Positions 53,403 to 61,484 of a DNA stretch of 64,000 nt are shown one piece after another (within the stretch, counting starts at the first letter, position 1; each line of letters starts with the position of its first letter). Both the position numbers and the translations under genes were made by a program. Location of the stretch: positions 26,750-90,749 of the forward strand of contig CAYHPW010000003.1 in NCBI GenBank assembly GCA_964358645.1, given 5' to 3'. The notes beneath the pieces are model-generated. The model was not told where the DNA came from and did no database searches. It saw only the letters and a program-made list of their open reading frames with translations. Source of the DNA: JBBTDV01 sp038042605 (GTDB lineage Bacteria > Bdellovibrionota > UBA1018).

Positions 53403-54023
53403 CTACCCACCACAGCCACAGCAGGCGGACTCTGGCGATCGGATGGTTGCGATCCCTTCGCGTGCAATAAGGTATGCCAGGCAGAGCGCCGCTGTTGAAT
53501 CCACCCACCACAATGACGGCACGATCCAGTAGGCCACGCTTCCTGCTAACAAGACTACAGATAGCTTGATGCATGCTAATGAACATCCGGCATCCTTCAT
53601 CATCGTGATGCTGCCGAGCCCTTCGGCTACCTTGACTTTGGCATTCCACAAGAAGAACATGAAACTTAAGCTAAGCGTAGCGATGATCGCGCCAGGCAGT
53701 GTGGTCTCGGGGTGGGAGCCCCTTGCAAGCTGGATAACGGATGCGACGGTGGTCCCCGCGGATAGCAGAATAAAAAGAAAACCTATAATGACGGTGGCCC
53801 GGCGCTCACGCGCGTCAGCGTCTATGTGTTTGGATTCTGATTTAAACCGCCACAGCACCACCGCTCCTGAGGACACTTCTATAAGGCTGTCCAGGCCAAA
53901 TCCGAAAAGTGATATGGAGTCATCACTGAGGCCGAAGGTGATTGATACCACGCCTTCAACAAGGTTATACCCGATCGTAAACCATGATAGCGCTATAGCT
54001 CTGCGGATAAGTTGTTGGGTCAT
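53403..54023 (-). CDS. Cation transporter-like membrane protein (CDF/TMEM163-like)
   Basis: 206 residues with about six TM segments and the cation-diffusion-facilitator-like phrase FGFGLDSLIEVSSG in the second helix, with a second acidic helix motif WWVDSTAAL in the fifth. The cytoplasmic C-terminal domain of ordinary CDF proteins is absent; the protein ends with a cysteine cluster, CCGCGG, which could bind metal. It likely exports a divalent metal such as zinc or cobalt. It is preceded by an EEP-type hydrolase gene on the same strand 50 bases away. Confidence 0.7.
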   Translation of the reverse strand: MTQQLIRRAIALSWFTIGYNLVEGVVSITFGLSDDSISLFGFGLDSLIEVSSGAVVLWRFKSESKHIDADARERRATVIIGFLFILLSAGTTVASVIQLARGSHPETTLPGAIIATLSLSFMFFLWNAKVKVAEGLGSITMMKDAGCSLACIKLSVVLLAGSVAYWIVPSLWWVDSTAALCLAYLIAREGIATIRSPESACCGCGG

Positions 54024-54073
54024 GATAGGTTTTGAATATTACAAAATGCCTTAAGGCGTGGCTACACTTATTT

Positions 54074-54850
54074 TCAGTGCAATGTTGTTTCTATCTCAGC
54101 CCAAACAATGCAATGGTCAGAGATCGGTAAAATGTTTTTTGTGCTGACAATCCCAGCATGTTTGAAAAATATTTTTTGCCTAGCGCTATCCTTATCCATC
54201 GCGCGAACAAGGATGTTATCAATCGCCATTCCGCCTGGCGAATCGCATGCCGCTGGATAGTGAGCTGTCCAAGTTGACTTACCTTTTAATTCTGATCGCC
54301 AATCAAAAAGGCTTTTCGCTCCAAGTGATGTTTTTAACTGCTGGAACAGAGGGGAACCATTCTCTTCATTAAAATCTCCAGCAATAATCCTCATATTCGA
54401 TGCAGGTACGGAATTGAAAATTCCTGCAAGTTCTTCCATCTGTCTTGACCTGATATCGTGATTATTATCTGAATCAAGATGAATATTCCAAAAGTTAACC
54501 TTTCCACCAGGTGCCTTGATCACCGCAAGAAGTGCTCCCTTCTTGTCAATAAAGAGATTTGAAGAAAACATATATCCTGTTGCTGTTTCAATAGGGTGTT
54601 TGGAAAGTATGGCAAGCCCGGTCTTGAATCCCGGGAGTGATCTTAGCCAAAACACATGTGAGTGATATTTCAAACCTTCATTCAAGATGCTGACAGGGTC
54701 GCCTGGCAAGAATAAACCCTCGCCGACTTCCTGAAGTGCGATCAAATCTGGTTGTAAATCTTCTAATGAAGTAGATGAGTGTGCCATTCCAAAAAGCGAT
54801 GATGTTATTAAGGTTAGTTTTATAGAAAATGATCTGCATATTAGGACCAC
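54074..54850 (-). CDS. Endonuclease/exonuclease/phosphatase-family protein, N-terminus atypical
   Basis: 258 residues. EEP-family elements are visible: the catalytic Glu in LIALQEVGE, NIHLDSDNNHD, the metal-site IIAGDFNEENGSP, DNILVRA and ISDHCIVWAEI. Members cleave phosphodiesters in nucleic acids or phosphoinositides, or act on sphingolipids. The expected first motif with an Asn (typically YNxH-like) is not seen; the N-terminus reads KLTLITSSLFGMAH. The start region may have been lost or rearranged against the opposite-strand fragment at 54882-55235, so activity is uncertain. Confidence 0.65.
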   Translation of the reverse strand: MVLICRSFSIKLTLITSSLFGMAHSSTSLEDLQPDLIALQEVGEGLFLPGDPVSILNEGLKYHSHVFWLRSLPGFKTGLAILSKHPIETATGYMFSSNLFIDKKGALLAVIKAPGGKVNFWNIHLDSDNNHDIRSRQMEELAGIFNSVPASNMRIIAGDFNEENGSPLFQQLKTSLGAKSLFDWRSELKGKSTWTAHYPAACDSPGGMAIDNILVRAMDKDSARQKIFFKHAGIVSTKNILPISDHCIVWAEIETTLH

Positions 54851-54881
54851 GCGCCTTTATGATGGTGGATATGTTAAGATT

Positions 54882-55235
54882 GTGTATTTATCTTATCTTG
54901 GTCCGTCAGAAGATAATAAGGCGCTTGGTGAAGTAATCTTTGATTGCCAGGAAGGTATATCGAGTGCGGATCAGCGTGAACTTGAAACGATATGTAGGCC
55001 AAAAATATCGGCAAAAATAGATGATGATTTTTACTTCACAAATCCATACGCAAGTTCAAAAAACCATCTTTTGGAGATGAGGCTTGCACGATTGGATCTT
55101 GAAAACTCAAAGTGTCATACACTGAATAGGTATTATCGCGTGAGCCATTATGATTGCAGGTATGAGATGCGATATAATTCTTACCTGGATATTAATTATT
55201 TCCCTCAGTTTTGGGTTAAATTGATTGGCCAGTGA
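54882..55235 (+). pseudogene. Possible gene fragment, no proper start
   Basis: An open frame from GTG 54882 gives 117 residues (MYLSYLGPSEDNK at the start). The frame is open back to 54735 as SGCKSSNEVDE and beyond, but has no ATG and no ribosome site there, and runs antisense through the start of the EEP gene. The composition (many Arg/Tyr/Asp, three paired cysteines) looks like a real secreted protein tail. I read it as the 3' end of a truncated gene; a coincidental frame is possible. Confidence 0.35.
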
Positions 55236-55448
55236 CTTTAGATGAGAATGGGTATGATCCTGGATTTTGCATTTAGAACCTACTGCGAGCATCGATCTGC
55301 TATGCCAGAAGCGTGTACTCAAAGATTTTTAAGCTCAACATATCGCAGCGGATATGCCTCGCTTAAAAACTTCTACGTTCGCGCTTCTGGCTTGTATCTC
55401 AGTGCTCTCGCTACGGTTCTAAATGCAAAATCCAGGATAAACTCCGGA

Positions 55449-56215
55449 ATGAAGCGTGTTTCTTTGCTCTTTTTGCTGCTTGCCACGCCTGCACTCGCTG
55501 CGAGTTATCAAGAAATCCTTTCCTCAGGATTTACTCAAATCTCGTCGAAACCAAAACCCTTTCTCTTGTTCGGTGAAGGAACACACGACAGCTCCGCACA
55601 GTATCTGTACCTCGAAAAATTGATCTCAAAGGGCCATCCTGGAATTTCGTTCGTCGCGTTCGAGATCAGTAGCGAACACCAAAACCAGTTTGATCTGCTT
55701 TTGACTGCCAGGGAAAGTGAGATATCTGCACTAACAATGCAGCTCACAAAAACATCTCAACTGATAGAAAATGAAACTCAAAGACGCGCTTTCCAAGATG
55801 TTCTGAAAACCGTCTGGGAAATGAACCGATTGCGGATCCAGAAGGGGGATGCGCCTGGATCGAGCTTTATAAAAAGCTGGCAACTCAGTCGCTTAACATA
55901 GACGAGCTAAGGCTTAGAGTCATGACAATTGCCTCAAATAGAAAGACAAGCTCTCAGTCGTCGCAAGGGGCCGAATGGTGCTGGGATCAGTGGACCTTCT
56001 GGGAATCACTTGAAGGACAGGCACGATATCTTGAAAGAAACATTCTCCTTCGTTCTGGCTTTCTTAAAGATCTATCTTCCCACGCAGAGCTTGAACAAAT
56101 GAACAATGGAATCGAGCATCATAGCTACTATTTCACCGGTATGATGATCGGACAAACCATGGATCGGTTGTCCGACCCATGGAAGTTAAATGGAAGCACC
56201 CAAAAAGTGAAATAA
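55449..56215 (+). pseudogene. ChaN/EreA-superfamily-like secreted protein, frameshifted
   Basis: From ATG 55449 a signal peptide (MKRVSLLFLLLATPALA) leads into FLLFGEGTHDSSAQYLYLEK, similar to the GExxH motif of the erythromycin esterase / ChaN / TIKI superfamily. The frame is lost at the run of five G near 55845, where QKGDAPG replaces the expected course. One base added there joins it to the next frame, which continues ELYKKLATQSLNIDELRLR and through HHSYYFTGMMIG to the stop at 56215. So a single indel in a homopolymer breaks it, either true or a sequencing error. The C-terminal end abuts a fragment of an ATPase gene on the other strand. Confidence 0.55.
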
Positions 56216-56339
56216 ACTGACACTCATTCAAAAGGGTCTCGCGAATCAGCGTCGTTTTTCCAACCCCACGTGGTCCAAACAAAAAATGTGACTTATCCTT
56301 TAAGGCCGCTTGCAAGTTAAGATGTCGTTGAAATGACAT
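56202..56339 (-). pseudogene. N-terminal fragment of an ATP-binding (AAA_14-like) protein
   Basis: From ATG 56339 the frame encodes MSFQRHLNLQAALKDKSHF then LFGPRGVGKTTLIRETLL, the P-loop start of the AAA_14/DUF4143 ATPase family. After about 46 residues the family resemblance ends, at LFGCFHL, and the frame stops at 56133 after 68 residues. The usual protein is about 380-400 residues, so this is a remnant, joined to the end of the ChaN/EreA-like pseudogene. Confidence 0.55.
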
Positions 56340-56373
56340 AAAACTATGATAACCTAAATTCCTCCGTAGTCCA

Positions 56374-56408
56374 GTGGATTATTATGATAATCCACCACAT
56401 CGATGTGG
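56374..56408. other. Pair of inverted repeats in the intergenic region
   Basis: GTGGATTAT-TATG-ATAATCCAC (56374-56395) is a 9-bp hairpin, followed directly by the palindrome CCACATCGATGTGG (56395-56408). There is no clear T-run, so termination is not certain. It lies between the broken genes and the SPFH gene and may be a terminator-like or protein-binding site. Confidence 0.3.
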
Positions 56409-56458
56409 ATAATTTATTAAGAAACAAGGCCTAGAAACGTAAGCCGTTATTTCTTACG

Positions 56459-57208
56459 TCATTTCCCCAAAAACGTTTTTAAAAGTTCCATCGGCAGCGG
56501 GATGATCATGGTTGAAGTATGCTCCGCTGACATTTCCCTGATTGTCTGAAGATACCTTAGTTGCAGCGACATTGGCCGCGTTTCCATTACTGCTGCTGCT
56601 TCGGCGAGTTTTTGTGAAGCTTGCATCTCGCCTTCGGCCGCGATGATCTTTGCGCGTCTTTCTCGCTCTGCTTCAGCCTGACGGGCCATCGCTCTTTGCA
56701 TTTCAACAGGAAGGTCTATCTGCTTTACCTCCACATTAGAAACCTTCACGCCCCACGGTTCGGTTTGTGAGTCAAGAATGGTTTGCAGCCTATGGTTGAT
56801 GCTCTCGCGTGATGAGAGAAGTTCGTCTAGTTCAACCTGACCCAATACTGAACGCAATGTTGTTTGAGCAAGTTTTGACGTAGCAAGCAGGAAGTTTTCT
56901 ACTTCCACGACGGCGCGGTTCGGTTCAACCACTCTGAAGTATACAACAGCGTTTACTTTTATGGTGACGTTGTCCTTGCTGATCGCGTCCTGAGGAGGCA
57001 CGTCGAGCGTGACTGTTCTCATATCAACACGCATCATCCTGTCCACTACCGGGATAAGGATGATTAGTCCGGGCCCCTTAGCGCCGATGATCCGCCCGAG
57101 CCTGAACACGACCCCACGCTCGTATTCGTTTAACACCTTTATGCTCATTGCGAGAATGATCGCCGCTACAAAAACTAAAAAGAAAAAGCTCATTGAAATC
57201 ATCTCCAT
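56459..57208 (-). CDS. SPFH/Band 7 family protein (slipin-like)
   Basis: 249 residues from ATG 57208, with CGGAGG upstream; an in-frame start at 57256 is rejected because it lies inside the uracil-DNA glycosylase gene. One N-terminal membrane helix (FFFLVFVAAIILAMSIKVL) precedes the SPFH core (EYERGVVFRLGRIIGAKGPG, VDMRTVTLDVPPQDAISKDN). The QAEAERERRAKIIAAEGEMQ stretch is the family coiled coil. Such membrane proteins form oligomeric scaffolds or partner a NfeD-type protease partner, which is not visible here. It overlaps nothing after the trimmed start and lies 16 bases after the glycosylase gene. Confidence 0.9.
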   Translation of the reverse strand: MEMISMSFFFLVFVAAIILAMSIKVLNEYERGVVFRLGRIIGAKGPGLIILIPVVDRMMRVDMRTVTLDVPPQDAISKDNVTIKVNAVVYFRVVEPNRAVVEVENFLLATSKLAQTTLRSVLGQVELDELLSSRESINHRLQTILDSQTEPWGVKVSNVEVKQIDLPVEMQRAMARQAEAERERRAKIIAAEGEMQASQKLAEAAAVMETRPMSLQLRYLQTIREMSAEHTSTMIIPLPMELLKTFLGK

Positions 57209-57224
57209 TTCTGCCTCCGTTTGT

Positions 57225-57974
57225 TCAAACCTGCGTTTTAGACACCGCAAGCCCAAGTTCAGCAGCCACTAGCTGCAAATCCGCCCAAGCCTCACGCTTT
57301 GATGAAGGGTTTCTTAACAGATACGCCGGATGGAACGTCGGCATCAGCTTGGCGCCTCTGTATTGATGAAATCGCCCGCGTAAAAGTGAAATTCGTTCTT
57401 CTGTTTGCAGCAATGTTTGCGCCGCAAACTTGCCGAGAGCCATAACTACTTTTGGTTTTATAATGTCAAGCTGGCGGTGCAGGAAGGGGCTGCATGCTGT
57501 GATCTCATCCAGTTCGGGATTGCGATTTCCAGGCGGTCTGCATTTGACCACATTTGCTATATACACATCAGTCCGTTTAAGACCGATCGCGCCTATCATG
57601 CGGTCAAGTAACTGGCCCGCCCGTCCAACAAATGGCCGGCCCTGCAAATCTTCTTGTTCACCGGGTCCTTCGCCAACAAACATTAGCGTGGCGTTGGGAT
57701 TGCCTTCCCCAAATACTACGGAGTTTCTTTCCTTGCAGAGTTTGCAACGCGTACAACCGTCAGTCTCCGTGCGCAAGCTGCCTAGATCCTTCGTCATATA
57801 ATTATCATGGTTGTTAGTTTGCTCGCGGGTTTGGACGTTAGTTAAATTCTCAGTTTTAACTTCGCGGACATTTTTTTGACGGCCCATTATGATTGCACGT
57901 GGTGGCAAAAACTTGTCCCACGACGATGCGACGGTTTTTTTTGCGTTAAACTCATGAAGTGGTTCTTTGGCCAT
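57225..57974 (-). CDS. Family 4 uracil-DNA glycosylase (Fe-S)
   Basis: 249 residues. CTRCKLCKERN supplies the first Fe-S cysteines, FVGEGPGEQEDLQGRPF and NVVKCRPPGNRNP the active-site loops, and TFHPAYLLRNPSSKREAW the C-terminal histidine motif. It removes uracil from DNA in base excision repair. An N-terminal extension of about 60 residues (KKTVASSWDKFLPPR and following) is longer than in many members. It is first in a two-gene unit with the SPFH protein. Confidence 0.92.
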   Translation of the reverse strand: MAKEPLHEFNAKKTVASSWDKFLPPRAIIMGRQKNVREVKTENLTNVQTREQTNNHDNYMTKDLGSLRTETDGCTRCKLCKERNSVVFGEGNPNATLMFVGEGPGEQEDLQGRPFVGRAGQLLDRMIGAIGLKRTDVYIANVVKCRPPGNRNPELDEITACSPFLHRQLDIIKPKVVMALGKFAAQTLLQTEERISLLRGRFHQYRGAKLMPTFHPAYLLRNPSSKREAWADLQLVAAELGLAVSKTQV

Positions 57975-58035
57975 AAGCGCATTTCAAGATATCAACGATC
58001 ACGCCGCAAATGTAAATGGATATGTTATTGCAGAT

Positions 58036-58272
58036 TTATTGTAATCGATGAATCACGCGGCGCACACGAATGCCGCATTCCGGGCAACTGGCGGTTTCCT
58101 GGGTCAGATTATGAGCGAAATTCGTCACATGCGTAAAATGGAGGTTGGCACCACAAAAAGAGCAATGCGTGTATTTTGTCATCACTTCTTTTGCGGTGCC
58201 CAAGAGTGGAGAGAAGGCCTCTTCGCCAATGACGCTGTTATCGTCAGTACTTGTGGCTTTTCTCTCCGTCAT
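58036..58272 (-). CDS. Small zinc-ribbon protein
   Basis: 78 residues with GGGGGA eight bases before the ATG. Two CxxC pairs (HCSFCGANLHF and SCPECGIRV) form a likely zinc ribbon, flanked by an N-terminal acidic region. It may be a regulatory or nucleic-acid-binding protein; no family name. It is upstream of and on the same strand as the uracil-DNA glycosylase gene, 61 bases away. Confidence 0.55.
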   Translation of the reverse strand: MTERKATSTDDNSVIGEEAFSPLLGTAKEVMTKYTHCSFCGANLHFTHVTNFAHNLTQETASCPECGIRVRRVIHRLQ

Positions 58273-58418
58273 CCGTTAATTCCCCCATTGTCTCGCAGGC
58301 CATTTGTGGTTGTGGCCCCTGATTACATTCCCCCTTTCGGAACAACCTGGAGGGCGCTAAACGGGAAATTTTTTCCTTGGCTTTATTTTGGCCGGTTGTC
58401 GATAATCGGAGGGGCATG

Positions 58419-59783
58419 ATGCGACCGTTACCGGGCATAAGACCGGACATAAGAATTGTCCTATGGCTATTTTTCACAACACAGTTTGCCATATCGATTG
58501 ACACTTGGGCCATGATTGTTCCGCCTAAGCTTATGTCGTCTAAAATCAGGGTCAGGGTGGCTGAAGCTTTGCCGGTTGCGAAAGTTCGAGGTTTTGATCT
58601 TCGTTTTTTCACGGCTGCACCAAAGCCTGTTGAACTTATTCAACGAAGTGTGGTTTCCCTAAGGCCTGTGGAGAGTGGGGCTCTAAAGCTTGTTTTCTTG
58701 TCAGATAAAGCCAGCGAATGGAATGTTTACTGCCAGTCGGGCAGGATTCGCGCACAACGGACAAGTCTTGATGGCTCAGTGGTTGCGGAAAAAACACTTG
58801 AGATAAAGGAACCTGCTGTTATTACCAGCCCCGCTGGATTCCTTAAGCTTGGTGATAAAACTTATAGAGAAGAACTTCGTGTCCACGCCAGCGGCTCGTT
58901 TTGCGAAGTCGTAAATTACGTTGATATTGAGGTGTACCTCGGCGGAGTTGTGAATTCTGAATTTTCTGCAAAATGGAACGAGGATGCCATTGGCGCACAA
59001 GTCATCGCCGCGCGAACATATGCTGCTTATAAAATATTGCAGGCGCGACTATCGCCATCAGAACCGCACTACGATCTTGACGCCACGGTAAGGGATCAGG
59101 TCTATGATGGGGCCGAAAAGGAAGACCCGCGAGCGACAAGGATTGTGGCGAAGAGCTCTGGCGTAATTCTGACAGCGGGTTCTGAAAGAGCACCAAAGCC
59201 GATCCAGGCGTTTTACCATTCAATGTGCGGAGGGGGCACGGAACTTCCGCAAAACGTATGGAGAGGTGGAAGTAAGCCGGGATTTGGCAGGCCTGTGCGG
59301 TGTGATTTCTGTAAGAACGCAAAGAAATTTCTATGGAATGTGACACTGGGTGGTTTTGACATAGAAACTGCTGTGCGTGTTGCTGTTGCAAGCGGTGAGA
59401 GGATACCTGCCACGTGGTTCACTCCTCAGGCGTTGGAGGTGGTGAAGCGCGGAAAGCTTGTTGACGTGCAGATTACAAAAGCTGATCAGGCCGGCAGGGT
59501 GGGGGAGCTTAAGACGGCCTGGCGTTTAAGTGGCAAAAATAGTGTTACGACACTTTCGGTTTCGGGAGTGCTTTTTCGTGATTGGATTGGTTCTTCGGTA
59601 ATAAGGAGCACGCTTTTTGGTATTAAAGCTGCTGGGAATTCATGGCGGTTTGAAGGACGTGGGTATGGGCACGGGGTGGGCATGTGCCAGTGGGGTGCTA
59701 AGAAAATGGGAGAAAGCGGCTACAGTGCCTCGGCAATTTTAAAGCATTATTATCCTGACGCGATCCTTCGCAAAATGTGGTAG
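58419..59783 (+). CDS. SpoIID/LytB domain protein
   Basis: 454 residues from ATG 58419, six bases after GGAGG; an ATG at 58416 is nearly adjacent. An N-terminal hydrophobic signal (IVLWLFFTTQFAISIDTW) suggests export. The SpoIID core is seen in YLGGVVNSEFSAKWNEDAIG, AQVIAARTYAAYKI, FYHSMCGGGTEL and the C-terminal GYGHGVGMCQWGAKKMGESG. SpoIID proteins remodel peptidoglycan during sporulation in Firmicutes; homologues in Gram-negatives have related but less known roles. The last 145 bases up to 59808 are copied twice more downstream (see repeats). Confidence 0.88.
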   Translation: MRPLPGIRPDIRIVLWLFFTTQFAISIDTWAMIVPPKLMSSKIRVRVAEALPVAKVRGFDLRFFTAAPKPVELIQRSVVSLRPVESGALKLVFLSDKASEWNVYCQSGRIRAQRTSLDGSVVAEKTLEIKEPAVITSPAGFLKLGDKTYREELRVHASGSFCEVVNYVDIEVYLGGVVNSEFSAKWNEDAIGAQVIAARTYAAYKILQARLSPSEPHYDLDATVRDQVYDGAEKEDPRATRIVAKSSGVILTAGSERAPKPIQAFYHSMCGGGTELPQNVWRGGSKPGFGRPVRCDFCKNAKKFLWNVTLGGFDIETAVRVAVASGERIPATWFTPQALEVVKRGKLVDVQITKADQAGRVGELKTAWRLSGKNSVTTLSVSGVLFRDWIGSSVIRSTLFGIKAAGNSWRFEGRGYGHGVGMCQWGAKKMGESGYSASAILKHYYPDAILRKMW

Positions 59784-59808
59784 CTATTTAGCGTGCGATC
59801 GATTTATT
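59664..59808. repeat. Copy A of the spoIID 3'-end repeat
   Basis: The original 145-base segment at the 3' end of the SpoIID-type gene, covering the codons of GHGVGMCQWGA through the stop and 25 bases beyond, ending GATCGATTTATT. It matches copy B (61620-61763) with about eight substitutions and one deleted base. The 24-base core 59738-59761 is present in all three copies. Confidence 0.85.
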
Positions 59809-59819
59809 CATTTGCAGAT

Positions 59820-60068
59820 CTATCCTGTTTTCTGCAATTCCTCGCGAACAATCCGACGGATAATTACTTCTTGGCTGCCGCTGTTCATCGCTTCAGTAAG
59901 CAGTGAGTTCATAAGTGTCTGATAGGGGATGCCCTTCCGTTCAGATTCTTGTCGCAGCCAATTCACCACCTTTGGGTCAAGGCGGGCAGTAACAGAGACT
60001 TTTACGTCTTTATCTTTGAAACGGTCGCCGACTCGTTTAGCTCCTTTGAAATTAAATTCCTTCTTCAT
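59820..60068 (-). CDS. brnA: BrnA-type antitoxin
   Basis: 82 residues from ATG 60068. The C-terminal half has the ribbon-helix-helix and DUF4415 pattern VSVTARLDPKVVNWLRQESE and GIPYQTLMNSLLTEAM. BrnA proteins neutralise BrnT and repress their own promoter. The gene overlaps the end of a broken brnT by 17 bases in the usual toxin-first order. The antitoxin looks intact even though the toxin is not, so it may be an orphan or a repressor of related modules. Confidence 0.7.
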   Translation of the reverse strand: MKKEFNFKGAKRVGDRFKDKDVKVSVTARLDPKVVNWLRQESERKGIPYQTLMNSLLTEAMNSGSQEVIIRRIVREELQKTG

Positions 60069-60323
60069 ATTTAGCCCTTTCGTTTGCGGTCGCTTTTCTG
60101 GCTGAGACGATCCGGATGTGGTTGTCTGATTTTTCAACAGTAACGACGTACAGTAGGCACGACTCCTGTGAATAGCCCAAATACTCCTGCGTTCGTCGCT
60201 TGGGTGTTCATTGGTAGCGATAAGTGAGAGTGGATTTAAAACTACGGTCTGAGCTTCTTCAAACCACACTCAGTGTTTCTTGAAATTGGCTTCGTTCTTT
60301 TTGTAGTCCCAGTCGATTAACAT
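60052..60323 (-). pseudogene. brnT: brnT-type toxin gene with a nonsense codon and a frameshift
   Basis: From ATG 60323 the frame reads MLIDWDYKKNEANFKKH and then stops at TGA where BrnT normally has Gly (KHGVWFEEA). Beyond, VWFEEAQTVVLNPLSLIA continues in frame, then near 60195 the frame shifts so that the true sequence YLGYSQESCLLYVVTVEKSD and NHIRIVSARKATANERAKYE continues in another frame to TAA 60052-60054. With both lesions repaired, a complete BrnT-like protein of about 90 residues results. BrnT is a ribonuclease-type toxin; this copy is inactive as it stands. Confidence 0.75.
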
Positions 60324-60329
60324 GGTAAC

Positions 60330-60358
60330 ATGTTAGTGTTGTGTACGTACAATGTCAA
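60330..60358 (-). promoter_or_regulatory. Promoter of the first brnT/brnA module, near-leaderless
   Basis: On the minus strand a perfect TTGACA (60353-60358), 17 bases, then TAACAT (60330-60335). Only six bases separate the -10 box from the ATG at 60323, so the transcript would start at or near the start codon. The palindrome GTACGTAC lies in the spacer and is a possible operator. Confidence 0.65.
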
Positions 60359-60483
60359 TAATATTTAATGTCACGCAAGTATGCAACATACTAATACTGC
60401 GTTACCGAGAGGGTTGCGTCGAGGTTGTAGTGTTCAACGTCGCGGGTAACGGTTTTGGAAGATTCAGCCCCATTCATGCATGA

Positions 60484-60951
60484 CTAAGCCGCTTCCTTGG
60501 AAACCTTTATTTCCACACGATACCCCAAGACCGCAATCAGGCGAAGCATCTCGTCCACGGACTTTTGGTAATTGGCCGGATCGAGCAGGCGATAAAGCTG
60601 GCTCGGCGAAGTCTTGAGCCGCCGGATCAACTCCTGCTTGCTTAAGCCAGCCGTCTTGAGAAGCTTGAGCGCATCTACGGTCAGGTTGTGCAGCGTAATC
60701 TTACGCATAAAGTCAGGGTCTCGGTTGTAATCCAGGAAGGCATCCAAGTGGACGGAATCCTCTTTGCCCGAGTCCAAGACGTAAGTGACCGCCCGGTTAT
60801 CCAGCTCTGAATCGACATAGGCGGTTTTGATCCGGTCCTTGGTCGTCGGTTTGAGTACAAGCTTTGAAAACGGAAGAGAGAGCGGCCCCTTGAGAGTTTC
60901 GATCTCAATGGCCTTTTTTCGCTTATTAATCATCACCAGGCGAATTTTCAT
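60484..60951 (-). CDS. HTH antitoxin-like partner of DUF4160
   Basis: 155 residues from ATG 60951, whose ATGA overlaps the DUF4160 stop. The N-terminal half is beta-rich (IEIETLKGPLSLPFSKLV, AVTYVLDSGKEDSVHLDAFL) like DUF2442 proteins; the C-terminal half is a helix-turn-helix (LLKTAGLSKQELIRRLKTSP) of the XRE type. It is expected to bind the DUF4160 partner and the operator. A homologous but diverged pair lies at 62852-63507 on the other strand. Confidence 0.7.
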   Translation of the reverse strand: MKIRLVMINKRKKAIEIETLKGPLSLPFSKLVLKPTTKDRIKTAYVDSELDNRAVTYVLDSGKEDSVHLDAFLDYNRDPDFMRKITLHNLTVDALKLLKTAGLSKQELIRRLKTSPSQLYRLLDPANYQKSVDEMLRLIAVLGYRVEIKVSKEAA

Positions 60952-61142
60952 AACTTCCCTTCCTGAACCAACTCCTCGATCAATTTGAGGAGTTTCCGAT
61001 TGATCTCGCCCTTCATCAGGACCGAATCGCGGAGGTTCCATTTAGCAACCTCTTTTCCGTCGCGGAAGATATGAACATGCTGAGGGTCGTGATCGCCCTT
61101 CCGAAAGATGAACACGTAGCCGCCACGGCGAAACTTGCCCAT
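60948..61142 (-). CDS. DUF4160 protein (toxin-like), module 1
   Basis: 64 residues from ATG 61142 (MGKFRRGGYVFIFRKGDHD); the GTG at 61163 is less likely because it lies in the promoter region. The family signature GDHDPQHVHIFRDGKEVA is clear. DUF4160 genes are widely found next to DUF2442/HTH genes and are thought to be toxin partners; biochemical function is not established. The product overlaps its partner by four bases. It is related (about 38% by eye) to the copy at 62852. Confidence 0.7.
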   Translation of the reverse strand: MGKFRRGGYVFIFRKGDHDPQHVHIFRDGKEVAKWNLRDSVLMKGEINRKLLKLIEELVQEGKL

Positions 61143-61153
61143 ATCTGACTTAA

Positions 61154-61183
61154 ACCATACCACATAAGGTAATAGTTAGTCAA
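61154..61183 (-). promoter_or_regulatory. Promoter of DUF4160 module 1
   Basis: TTGACT (61178-61183), 18 bases, TATGGT (61154-61159), read on the minus strand. The -10 box lies 11 bases from the ATG at 61142, giving a leader of about five bases at most. Confidence 0.5.
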
Positions 61184-61256
61184 ACCCGACGGTGAAAAGA
61201 CCCCACCGTTACTTGCGGCTAGTCCCTTCTTCGATGACATCCAAGAAAAGGACGAT

Positions 61257-61484
61257 ATGGAGCCGAAGGACATGGCCCTTTTTTCAAACGAAAAGCATTT
61301 GCTCACGAGCACGAGTATCGTTTCGCCTACTTCTGCGGAGACGGATTTGGAAAGGACACGGCTTTATCAGTTGGACATAACTCTTTTTAGCCATAGGTCG
61401 ACCCTTTCAGATCTCCTATGTTCTCTTAACCTCTTCCGTCGCTCAATCCGGGATCTGTTGCACTTAGAGCCTGAACTCACGTGA
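61257..61484 (+). CDS. Weak candidate small gene or remnant
   Basis: An open frame of 75 residues beginning MEPKDMALFSNEKHLL, with AAGGAC just upstream. The composition is ordinary and the frame is open further upstream (PLLAASPFFDDIQEKDD) without a better start. No family recognised. It may be the end of a degraded gene next to the copy B repeat. I give it only because it is the sole non-antisense frame in this stretch. Confidence 0.25.
   Translation: MEPKDMALFSNEKHLLTSTSIVSPTSAETDLERTRLYQLDITLFSHRSTLSDLLCSLNLFRRSIRDLLHLEPELT

Noticed and set aside
53566..54054. 162-residue plus-strand open frame
   Set aside because: Antisense to the cation transporter gene, with no supporting motif.
56361..56420. 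tRNA-like hairpins in GTAGTCCAGTGGATTATTA
   Set aside because: There is no T-loop GGTTCGAATCC-type segment and no acceptor stem; it is only a pair of hairpins.
58244..58612. 122-residue minus-strand open frame overlapping the SpoIID start
   Set aside because: Antisense to the signal peptide region of the SpoIID-type gene; no recognisable motif.
61016..61312. 98-residue minus-strand open frame over the DUF4160 gene
   Set aside because: It is a different frame on the same strand as the DUF4160 gene, which has the clear family signature, coupling and promoter.
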